From positions 1 through 14,461 of the forward strand of contig CAYJXJ010000117.1 of assembly GCA_964374095.1 (NCBI GenBank): a stretch of DNA of 14,461 nucleotides, given 5' to 3'. The DNA is from CAYJXJ01 sp964374095. Its GTDB lineage: Bacteria > Elusimicrobiota > Elusimicrobia > UBA1565 > UBA9628. This document shows, piece by piece, positions 7,098-12,916 of this stretch. The position numbers and the translations under genes are program-made. Below the pieces are notes generated by a model. That model had not been told where the DNA came from. It ran no database searches and saw nothing but the letters and a program-made list of their open reading frames with translations. Within the stretch, counting starts at the first letter, position 1; every line of letters starts with the position of its first letter.

Positions 7098-8584
7098 CAG
7101 ACTACCCTATTGGCCTCCCAGTCCCGGCGCACGAAATCAAGCAGCTTCTTGGCGGGCTCGGTGGCCACGCGGATCTTGTCGAAGGCGCAGTCGGCCGGAC
7201 CCAGGGATTGAAACCGCAGGCCGAGCCGATCCGAGAAGCGGTAGGGGACCAGGCCCGCGGCGAAGAAGCCCTCCGCCGCGATGGTTTCGTAAAGCATGGC
7301 CAGGCCCTGCGCCGCGACGGGAACATCCACCCCCGCGTAGCGGTAGCCTTGGCGCAGGAGTTCGCGCCATTCCCGCAGCAGGGCCGCTACAGCGGCCCTG
7401 CCCGGCGTCTCCAAGTCGAAAATCGCGCTCCCCTGTCCGGGCTCAAGCCGCGTGTTGTAGCGCCCCGCCGCCGGGAGGTTTTCAAACCGTGGTGAGGGGA
7501 TCCAGTCCAGCCCCAGCGGCTTGAGCAAAAATCCCAGCGGTTCGCCTAGGGACTCCGGAAGCCGCACCTCCGTCCCGAAGGGATTCTCGACCCTCGGGAT
7601 AACGGCCACCAGGAGGCTGTAGCGGTCCATGCGCTCGGGATCGGCCCCGAGGCCGAGTTTGGGAAGCCGTGCCTGGGTCTTGGAGGACTGGCAGCCCGCG
7701 AAGAGGGCCAGTTCCCGGAAGCCGTAGCGCGCGATGTGGCGCTGGGTCAGGTCGTGGTTGGTGACGAAGTCAAAGAGACAGTACTGCATGGGGGTCGAGT
7801 TGACGAGCTCCATGGCGCGCGCGAAGAGCTTGGCGAATAGCCCCCGGGACTTGACGGCCGGGTCCACCACGCCCATCGCCGCCTCGTAGACCCCCGGGGT
7901 CTCGGACTTGCGGACCAGGCCCACGTGGCCGACGAGCCGGCCATTGGCCCGCGTCGCCGCCACCGACAGGAGTTCGCCGGATTCGAGCATGGACCGGAGC
8001 TTTTCCGGATAATAGACGGCCTCGTTGATGTAGTCGTAGCCGTAGACGACGTAGAAGAGCCGGCTCAATGATTCGGCGTCCGCGGGTCCCAGCAGCCGAA
8101 GCGTGATCTCCTCGCGCTCGGGGATCGCGGCCGAGCCGGTGGGTTCGGGCGGGGGGCCGCCCGCGGCGTTTCCAACGCGGAAATCCAGAACCACGTTCTG
8201 CCCGCGGCGACCGAGATTTTCGATGAAGAGGCGGTCGGCGTGGCGCGACGCCTCCTGGAAGTGGGCGTAGTAGGCGTTGTTGAGGGGGTTCTTGCCGGAG
8301 CCGAGGAGGATCGGCACGCCCCGGTTGCGAAGCGCCACGGACAGCCGCCCCTCGGCGGCCGAGACCTCGAGGACCAGGGGCTGATCGGATTTTCCGCCCG
8401 CGTTGTTGGCCATCACCATGGAGATGGCCGCGGTGACGCCGGTCCTAAGCCGCTCGGCCGCCGCCTGGGAGTCGCCGTTGCTTTCGGCGCTGACGAGCCG
8501 AGAGGCGAAAGAGAGCACGAAATCCGCGGCCGGGGCGGCGAAGGCCTCTTGGGCCGGAATCTCGAGACGCGCTTTGGAAGCCAT
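7097..8584 (-). CDS. RsbW-like HATPase domain fused to GNAT-like acetyltransferase domains
   Basis: The protein has 495 residues from ATG 8584; a TTG immediately upstream is possible. Residues about 1-140 resemble an anti-sigma/serine-kinase type HATPase domain: a helix LRTGVTAAISMVMANNA, then strands LVLEVSAAEGRLSVALRNRGVPI and a final GQNVVLDFRV. The expected N-box E and N are A and M, and the D-box reads NRG rather than DxG, so ATP hydrolysis is doubtful. Residues about 160-300 are a GNAT domain: ITLRLLGPADAESLSRLFYVVYG, LVGHVGLV, AAMGVVDPAVKSRGLFAKLF for the acetyl-CoA site, and IARYGFREL. Residues about 320-495 form a second, weaker GNAT-like half (GYRYAGVDVPV, AAEGFFAAGLVPYRF). The last two parts share layout with the proteins at 813 and 1. 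No Shine-Dalgarno precedes the start. Initiation probably depends on coupling through the micro-ORF repeats upstream. The stop overlaps luxE as TGATG. The substrate is unknown. Confidence 0.82.
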   Translation of the reverse strand: MASKARLEIPAQEAFAAPAADFVLSFASRLVSAESNGDSQAAAERLRTGVTAAISMVMANNAGGKSDQPLVLEVSAAEGRLSVALRNRGVPILLGSGKNPLNNAYYAHFQEASRHADRLFIENLGRRGQNVVLDFRVGNAAGGPPPEPTGSAAIPEREEITLRLLGPADAESLSRLFYVVYGYDYINEAVYYPEKLRSMLESGELLSVAATRANGRLVGHVGLVRKSETPGVYEAAMGVVDPAVKSRGLFAKLFARAMELVNSTPMQYCLFDFVTNHDLTQRHIARYGFRELALFAGCQSSKTQARLPKLGLGADPERMDRYSLLVAVIPRVENPFGTEVRLPESLGEPLGFLLKPLGLDWIPSPRFENLPAAGRYNTRLEPGQGSAIFDLETPGRAAVAALLREWRELLRQGYRYAGVDVPVAAQGLAMLYETIAAEGFFAAGLVPYRFSDRLGLRFQSLGPADCAFDKIRVATEPAKKLLDFVRRDWEANRVV

Positions 8585-8649
8585 CAACTGGAAGAGACCA
8601 TCAACTGGAAGAGACCATCAACTGGAAGAGACCATCAACGGGAAGAGAA
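8582..8649 (-). repeat. Four tandem 17-bp repeats forming a stop/start micro-ORF relay
   Basis: Plus-strand unit CATCAACTGGAAGAGAC occurs at 8582, 8599 and 8616, and at 8633 with two changes. On the coding strand the upstream gene ends TAATG, opening ATG TTC TCT TCC CGT TGA (start 8652). Its TGATG opens ATG GTC TCT TCC AGT TGA (8635), repeated at 8618 and 8601, and the last TGATG is the start of the HATPase-GNAT gene at 8584. An 18-nt micro-ORF with a 1-nt overlap gives exactly the 17-nt period. The array fills the whole intergenic space and contains no purine-rich ribosome site. It may be a variable-number repeat that tunes coupling between the two genes. Confidence 0.85.
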
Positions 8650-8651
8650 CA

Positions 8652-10037
8652 TTAGAGCGAGTCGATCACGCGCACGAGTTTGCCGGTGCGGGGATTGCGG
8701 GGGATGCGTCCCAGGCCCAGCAGTTCGACCCGCACGGGGCTGACCTTTCCCTCGGAGACCAGAAGCCGCAGGGTGGGGCGGCCATGGGAGATGGCCTGCG
8801 CCAGGACCTTGCTCAAGTCCGAGTGCTTGGCCTTGGGCGCGTCGGTTTCGACCCGCACGACCAGGCGGTCCTTGCCGTACTCGCGGAGCTTCTGCATCTG
8901 GATAGTCCCGGAGAGCCCGCGCAGGCCGGCCGCGGCCTGCTGGATGAAATTGTAGTCGACGGAATCGTAGCCGATGCGCAGGACATCGTCGCCGCGGCCC
9001 AGCAATCTGAAGACCGGCGTGCTCCGCCCGCAGGAACAGCGCTCGCCCAGCCATTGGGCCCGGTCGCCCACGCGGTAGCGCACGATGGGCGTGAGCCTGC
9101 GGGGAAAGCCCGTGGCGTAGAGCATGCCCACAGCTCCGGGCGCGCAGGGTTTGCGCGTCTCTTCATCGACGATCTCCATGTAGCACTGGTCGTCGTGGAG
9201 ATGAAAGACCCCGGTGTCGGACTCGCGGCATTGATAGCCGATATACCAGGAGTCCACGGTGCCGTAGCCGGGGGCGAGTATGGTCTTGGTTCCGAAGGCC
9301 TCGCGGATTTCCCGCTTGTCGGCCTCGTAGAGGTGTTCGCCGCCGTAGTAGAGCTTCTCGATCTTGATGCCGTCGAGGCCGATGGCCTTGAGGCCGCGCA
9401 GGGCGTTGAGCGTCACGCTCGAGATGCCGGCGACGCAGTTGATCTTGAAGAGCTTGGCCACGGCGTGGATGAAGTCCGGGGGGGTGTGGTTGGAAAAGGG
9501 GAAGTTCGCGCAGCCATACTGCTGGAGCATGCGGTTGATGTGGATGAAGGTCATGTAGAGCCCGCCCACGGCGAAAAGGTTGGCGACCCGGTCCGAGGGT
9601 TCCAGGCCGCAGGCGAAAAAGCCCCGGGCATTGGGCAGGTCGAGGGCGTCGAGCTCGGCGCTTGAGAAGAGCGTGGTCTTGGGAAATCCGGTCGTGCCGC
9701 CGCTCTGGAATACGGTGTAGTCCCCGTCCGGGACCGTCAGGAGCTTGCGGCTGACGGGGGGCAAGAGATTCCTCAACTCCTCTGACTTGAGGGGCGGGGA
9801 TTCAGCGAGGGGGTGTTCGGCGCGCGGGTCAAAAGAGGCCAACCGGCCGCGGTAAAAGGGCAGGCGTTTGGCCCAGGCCACGCAGTCACGCAGGCGCTCG
9901 GAGATGACCGCGCGCCGTCGGCCGTCGGGAAGGGATTCCCAGGTATCGTAGAAGCGGCCGCGGCGGGCCGAGTAAAGGTTTCGGGACGGACGGGACGCGC
10001 CTACCGTTGGGATGTCAGCGGTCTCGGGAGTCGACAT
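8652..10037 (-). CDS. PaaK/LuxE-like AMP-forming acid-activating enzyme
   Basis: The protein has 461 residues and is a phenylacetate-CoA-ligase-like adenylate-forming enzyme. Visible motifs are FYRGRLA after an N-terminal helix, P-loop QSGGTTGFPKT (111-121), AGISSVTLNAL, KLYYGGEHLY, PGYGTVDSW (A5, 256-264), YRVGDRA (A7, 321-327), the zinc-type CSCG (334-337), GRGDDVLRIG, and a C-terminal PRNPRTGK with the adenylation lysine. It matches the C-terminal half of the LuxC fusion in layout and ending (PRNPRSGK), so the two are paralogues. This copy keeps the A5 tyrosine-glycine-threonine and is the better candidate for catalysis. The acid and acceptor (CoA, carrier protein or LuxE-like cysteine) are not identifiable. 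ATG 10037 lies 3 nt after the stop of the glutaminase-like gene. The stop TAA is part of TAATG and begins the micro-ORF relay. Confidence 0.88.
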   Translation of the reverse strand: MSTPETADIPTVGASRPSRNLYSARRGRFYDTWESLPDGRRRAVISERLRDCVAWAKRLPFYRGRLASFDPRAEHPLAESPPLKSEELRNLLPPVSRKLLTVPDGDYTVFQSGGTTGFPKTTLFSSAELDALDLPNARGFFACGLEPSDRVANLFAVGGLYMTFIHINRMLQQYGCANFPFSNHTPPDFIHAVAKLFKINCVAGISSVTLNALRGLKAIGLDGIKIEKLYYGGEHLYEADKREIREAFGTKTILAPGYGTVDSWYIGYQCRESDTGVFHLHDDQCYMEIVDEETRKPCAPGAVGMLYATGFPRRLTPIVRYRVGDRAQWLGERCSCGRSTPVFRLLGRGDDVLRIGYDSVDYNFIQQAAAGLRGLSGTIQMQKLREYGKDRLVVRVETDAPKAKHSDLSKVLAQAISHGRPTLRLLVSEGKVSPVRVELLGLGRIPRNPRTGKLVRVIDSL

Positions 10038-10040
10038 CCA

Positions 10041-11156
10041 CTAGCGCCCGCCGGAGAGGGCGCCGACGTTGAGTCCGAGCGGAGGGGAGGCGGGGGAAGC
10101 GGTGGGTCCGGCCGCCCCCTCCGGGAGAGGGGAACGACCTCCCTTCGGGGACGGCGGGACCTTGCCCGCCGACGCAAGTTCGGCGAGGAGGTCGACGAAA
10201 TATTGGTTGTAGCTGATGAGGCCGCCGTTGATGGTGATGCCGGTAAAGTCAAAGGGGGAAGGATCGGAACCGGCGATGCGAAAGTGCTTCGTCTCCGTGG
10301 CGTCGTCCGGGGCGTATAATGAGGCGTCAACGGACGCCAGGCGGGAGAATCCCGCCTGGCGGTTTGGCTCGAAGCTGATCTCGATGAGGTGCTCCCCCTT
10401 CTCTTGGGGTGGGTCGGGGACCACTCGGATGTCCGGCAGGACCGCGTCGGCTCCGGTGAGATAAAACTTGGCCTTATGCCCGCGGTCCCAGCCCTTGCGC
10501 ACCGCGGCGATCCAGTCGGCCATGGAGATCGGACCGCCCATGATCGGATCGATCGCCCACCATTCGCCGTCCTTGCTCTTCACCAGGGTCGTGACGTGGA
10601 AACGCCACTCGGGGGTGTTCCCCGAGCGCAGGTCGCCGACAACGAAAAGCTTGCGGATGGAGTCCGAACCCAGGCCCAGCTTGCGGGCCAGGAGCTGAAC
10701 GGCCATGGCGCGGCCGAAACAGAAGCCGATGATGCCGGCCGGATCGTACTTGGCCATCTTGGCCGGGTCGTCGAGCCCCGCCACGGGGTGCTTGAAAGCC
10801 TCGGTCCACACGGCGCGCCGTTGGGCGGGGGAGAGCGCGTCGAGCTGGGCCGGTTCCGAGTTGAGCCGCCGGTAGAGCGCGAGGGGCTCCTCGACGACGG
10901 CTTTTCCGGTTCCGGGGGCGGGGACCTCCATGGCCCCGCGCCCGACCGGTTGTATCGATGCGGGCGCGAGTTTGAGGGAGAAGGCGGTGCGAGGCAGTTC
11001 CAGGCCGGGTGTCAGACGCAGTCCCAAGGGAGCCGCTCCGAAGGAACCCATGACGCCCGGGCCGGGAAGCGATAGGCGCGGGGCGATCATCCGTGCCGAA
11101 GGCGCGGCGTTGGTTGGAGCGCCGAACGCCAAGAATACGAGAAAAGATAGGCTCAT
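10041..11156 (-). CDS. Exported protein-glutaminase/transglutaminase-like protein
   Basis: The protein has 371 residues. The start MSLSFLVFLAFGAPTNAAPSA looks like a signal peptide with cleavage near residue 18. A proline/alanine-rich linker runs to about 90. Residues about 135-230 look like the papain/transglutaminase fold of bacterial protein-glutaminases: Cys146 in IIGFCFGRAMAVQLLARKLG, His187 in EWRFHVTTLV and Asp203 in WWAIDPIMGGPISMADW, in the C-H-D order and spacing of that family. Members deamidate protein glutamine side chains outside the cytoplasm; related domains act as toxins or maturation enzymes. The C-terminal tail is proline/glycine-rich and may be disordered. The gene is first in the leftward train, 3 nt before the PaaK-like gene, which is odd company for an exported enzyme. 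A perfect 12-bp hairpin lies within the coding region at 10335. Domain assignment is by motif only. Confidence 0.75.
   Translation of the reverse strand: MSLSFLVFLAFGAPTNAAPSARMIAPRLSLPGPGVMGSFGAAPLGLRLTPGLELPRTAFSLKLAPASIQPVGRGAMEVPAPGTGKAVVEEPLALYRRLNSEPAQLDALSPAQRRAVWTEAFKHPVAGLDDPAKMAKYDPAGIIGFCFGRAMAVQLLARKLGLGSDSIRKLFVVGDLRSGNTPEWRFHVTTLVKSKDGEWWAIDPIMGGPISMADWIAAVRKGWDRGHKAKFYLTGADAVLPDIRVVPDPPQEKGEHLIEISFEPNRQAGFSRLASVDASLYAPDDATETKHFRIAGSDPSPFDFTGITINGGLISYNQYFVDLLAELASAGKVPPSPKGGRSPLPEGAAGPTASPASPPLGLNVGALSGGR
10335..10361. repeat. Perfect 12-bp hairpin inside the glutaminase-like gene
   Basis: CGCCAGGCGGGA (10335-10346) faces TCCCGCCTGGCG (10350-10361) across a GAA loop. It encodes part of NRQAGFSRLAS on the minus strand. 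No T-run follows on either strand. It could be an mRNA structure, a mobile-element-like palindrome, or a product of G+C-rich codon choice. Confidence 0.6.
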
Positions 11157-11174
11157 GGGATAGGGGGCTTATCC

Positions 11175-11180
11175 TTTATA
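11175..11180 (-). promoter_or_regulatory. Weak -10-like element upstream of the long leftward operon
   Basis: TATAAA on the minus strand lies 18 nt before the ATG at 11156, in an otherwise G/C-rich stretch. No good -35 is seen 16-18 nt upstream. It is the best promoter candidate for the operon on position alone. Confidence 0.25.
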
Positions 11181-11210
11181 GCATGCCTTAGAGGCGGGCG
11201 CAGGGAGCCT

Positions 11211-11243
11211 TGGGCCTATCGGCGGCTAGGCCGATGGGCCTAA
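11211..11243. repeat. Imperfect inverted repeat, about 12-bp arms
   Basis: GGGCCTATCGGC faces GCCGATGGGCCT across GGCTAG, with two non-Watson-Crick positions. It is intergenic, between the -10-like element and the perfect palindrome at 11257. It may form a hairpin in either transcript. No function can be assigned. Confidence 0.45.
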
Positions 11244-11256
11244 CGTCGCGGGAGAA

Positions 11257-11281
11257 ATTTACTCCCAGACTGGGAGTAAAT
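11257..11281. repeat. 25-nt perfect inverted repeat (operator or terminator candidate)
   Basis: Arms ATTTACTCCCAG (11257-11268) and CTGGGAGTAAAT (11270-11281) are perfectly complementary around a single A. As RNA on the minus strand it gives a 10-bp stem with a 5-nt loop, followed by TTCTCC, so it could end transcription of the gene at 11394-12095. The near-perfect dyad with a 1-nt centre would also suit a dimeric repressor for the downstream operon. No other copy was seen in the window. Confidence 0.6.
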
Positions 11282-11393
11282 CCTGCGCTGTGGTCGGCGT
11301 GGGGACTCGGCCGTGCCGAGTTAAGTAAAATGACCCCGCTTCGGGACGACCGGCCCGCCGTTGGGTTTGAGGCATGGGAACGCTTTCGGGAAT

Positions 11394-12095
11394 CTAGCGG
11401 GCCACGGTGCGCGCGTAGTCCCGGGCGGCCTCGATCTGCTCGTTGGTGGCGAGCCGTCGCGGGGGAAGACGGCCGAAGATCAGCGGGGCGAGCGCCCCCA
11501 AGCCGCGCCGGCTGCGCGCCCACGGCGCCAGCCAGGCCCGGAACTGCTCCGGGGTCAAGGCGTAGGCGCGGGCCGCGAGTTCCGCGCCGACCAGCGTCGC
11601 GGCCAGGTCGTCCAAGTCATAGGCGTTGCCCGGAGTCTCGGCGTCGCGCTCCTCCTTCGCCCGTCCCGCGACCTCGCCCTGGCCTTGCCCGACGTAAGCC
11701 TCGATCACCCCGCCGTAGATGAGGTGCAGGGCCAGGTCCTGGCGCCCCTGGAAGGACGGTTTGCCGCCGGCCTCGGTCCAGTGATAAAGGCTCCCGAAGA
11801 TGTCGCGCATCTCGGCGAGGGGCTTGGGCCCCTCCAGGGCCTGGGCGCAGAGGTTGCGGAAAATCTCGGGGAGGGCCGCGCCTTGCTTTTCGAGGCTCAA
11901 GATGAGCTCGAGATGGCGCTTTGAAACCTCGGGTTCCTCCTTGCGCCAACGTATCGGCGGAGGGGCGTCGGAGAGAGAATGTTTGCGCGGCGCGGCCCAA
12001 AGAGTTCCGGCGACGGCCAGCGAGGACAGGATCAGCACCTTGCGTGATAGCGCATGGTGCCCGGCGCGATTGGGGGTTGCTTGAGCGCCAGGCAT
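11394..12095 (-). CDS. Unknown exported protein
   Basis: The protein has 233 residues; the family is not recognised. After about 18 residues comes SRKVLILSSLAVAGTLWAAP, a signal peptide with cleavage near AAP. The mature part is helical and charged: SKRHLELILSLEKQGAALPEIFRNLCAQ, then MRDIFGSLYHWTEAGGKP, an alanine/glutamate-rich middle, YALTPEQFRAWLAPWARSRRG, and a final NEQIEAARDYARTVAR. There are no cysteine clusters or metal motifs. ATG 12095 is the longest plausible start; GTG 12038 would begin directly at the hydrophobic core. Neither has a Shine-Dalgarno. The gene diverges from the alpha/beta hydrolase with only 20 nt between the starts, so the pair probably shares a control region that includes the palindrome at 12145. 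Confidence 0.7.
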   Translation of the reverse strand: MPGAQATPNRAGHHALSRKVLILSSLAVAGTLWAAPRKHSLSDAPPPIRWRKEEPEVSKRHLELILSLEKQGAALPEIFRNLCAQALEGPKPLAEMRDIFGSLYHWTEAGGKPSFQGRQDLALHLIYGGVIEAYVGQGQGEVAGRAKEERDAETPGNAYDLDDLAATLVGAELAARAYALTPEQFRAWLAPWARSRRGLGALAPLIFGRLPPRRLATNEQIEAARDYARTVAR

Positions 12096-12109
12096 GACTG
12101 TGGTATTAT
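12081..12109 (+). promoter_or_regulatory. Sigma70-type promoter for the alpha/beta hydrolase
   Basis: TTGAGC (12081-12086) and TATTAT (12104-12109) are separated by exactly 17 nt. They match 4 of 6 and 5 of 6 consensus positions. Transcription would begin near 12116, at or next to the ATG, implying a leaderless or near-leaderless message. This fits the lack of a Shine-Dalgarno. On the opposite strand the same bases give CATAAT (12110-12105) for the divergent gene, but with no good -35. Confidence 0.45.
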
Positions 12110-12115
12110 GGCAAA

Positions 12116-12916
12116 ATGCCGCCGCTCCTGCGCAGGGGCCCGACAACGGTACGCGCGTACAGTTGCCGCATCAGTGCTTGCCGCACGCTATTTGGCGCCC
12201 TCCTCATGATCGCCGCGCCCGCCGCATGGACGGCGGCGCCGGCTCCGCAGGCCAAGCCCGGGGGCGGGGCGCCGCGGGTCGTCGACTTCAAAACCGCCGA
12301 CGGTTGGACTCTGGCCGCCGATTTCCGCCCTCCCAAGCGCGGCCGGCCCACGCTCGTGATGGCCCACGGCTACGCCGCGAGCCGGGCGGAGTGGGGGGCG
12401 TTCGCCGTCGAGCTGTCGAGCCGGGGTTGGGGAACGCTCGCCCTCGATCTCAGGGGCCACGGCGAGAGCATCCAAGGCCCCCGGGGCCCGTCGGCCTTCG
12501 CCGTGGTGGACGCGGACGGCGCCTGGCCGGGCGCGGCGGCCGACCTCGAGGCGGCCGTCGACTTCCTAGGCCGGCAGGGGATTTCGCAGGGGAAGGTTTG
12601 CCTCGCCGGAGCGTCGCTCGGGGCCAATCTCGTCGCCAAGGTCGCGGCGCAGAGGCGCAAACTCCGGTGCGCGACGCTGCTCTCGGCGGGACGCGACTAC
12701 CGGGGAGTACGTCTCGAAGAGGAAAAATTGGGCCCGCCCACCTTGATCGCGGCCTCTCCCACCGACGGCTACGCCTACCAGACTCTGGTCGGGTTCCGGG
12801 CGCGCCAGACGTCCCACAGGCTCCTCGAAGCCGCGAAGGGCCACGGGGTTCAGATGCTGGAGGACAAGGATTTCAAGCGGCGTCTGATCGATTGGCTCGA
12901 GACGCAGCGCCGCTAG
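12116..12916 (+). CDS. Exported alpha/beta hydrolase
   Basis: The protein has 266 residues. The fold is clear: oxyanion-loop AHGYAAS (83-89), LALDLRGHGES, nucleophile elbow GASLGA with Ser167, Asp217 in AASPTDGYAY, and His243 in AKGHGVQML. The complete Ser-Asp-His triad is in order, as in dienelactone-hydrolase or serine-esterase relatives. A hydrophobic segment TLFGALLMIAAPAAW followed by TAAPAP looks like a signal peptide with a long N-region. ATG 12116 fits the promoter but has no ribosome site; ATG 12206 would cut into the signal. The lux-box-like palindrome (12145-12164) lies inside the first codons of this reading, which is either a downstream operator or a hint that the true start is later. 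The substrate is unknown. The stop is shared in CTAG with the converging gene. Confidence 0.85.
   Translation: MPPLLRRGPTTVRAYSCRISACRTLFGALLMIAAPAAWTAAPAPQAKPGGGAPRVVDFKTADGWTLAADFRPPKRGRPTLVMAHGYAASRAEWGAFAVELSSRGWGTLALDLRGHGESIQGPRGPSAFAVVDADGAWPGAAADLEAAVDFLGRQGISQGKVCLAGASLGANLVAKVAAQRRKLRCATLLSAGRDYRGVRLEEEKLGPPTLIAASPTDGYAYQTLVGFRARQTSHRLLEAAKGHGVQMLEDKDFKRRLIDWLETQRR
12145..12164. promoter_or_regulatory. Second copy of the lux-box-like palindrome (19 of 20)
   Basis: AACGGTACGCGCGTACAGTT differs from the perfect site at 5704 by a single base (G for T at position 4), and keeps 16 bases of uninterrupted identity. It lies about 50 nt upstream of the leftward gene start at 12095 and just inside the predicted start of the rightward hydrolase. 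Sharing so long a site with the luxC upstream region suggests one DNA-binding protein controls both places. Its centre is about 57 nt from the expected leftward transcription start, which would suit an upstream activator site. Confidence 0.5.

Larger units (their letters stand above)
11157..11393. other. Intergenic region with no gene, rich in inverted repeats
   Basis: This 237-nt space separates two leftward genes. No convincing reading frame is seen. It holds a weak promoter candidate near the left end, an imperfect inverted repeat at 11211-11243, a perfect 12-bp-arm inverted repeat at 11257-11281, and a short CCCG-AAG-CGGG stem (minus strand, about 11338-11350) followed by GTCATTTT that could be a weak terminator for the gene ending at 11394. 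Confidence 0.6.

Noticed and set aside
8582..8649. CRISPR array
   Set aside because: The 17-bp units are directly adjacent with no spacers and no cas genes nearby.
8403..9665. 420-codon rightward open frame opposite the PaaK-like gene
   Set aside because: It is antisense to a clear adenylating enzyme and its translation has no recognisable motif; long antisense frames are expected at this G+C content.
12116..12916. Alpha/beta hydrolase as the missing LuxD
   Set aside because: LuxD is cytoplasmic with a different nucleophile motif. This protein has a signal peptide and GxSxG, and lies on the other strand outside the operon.
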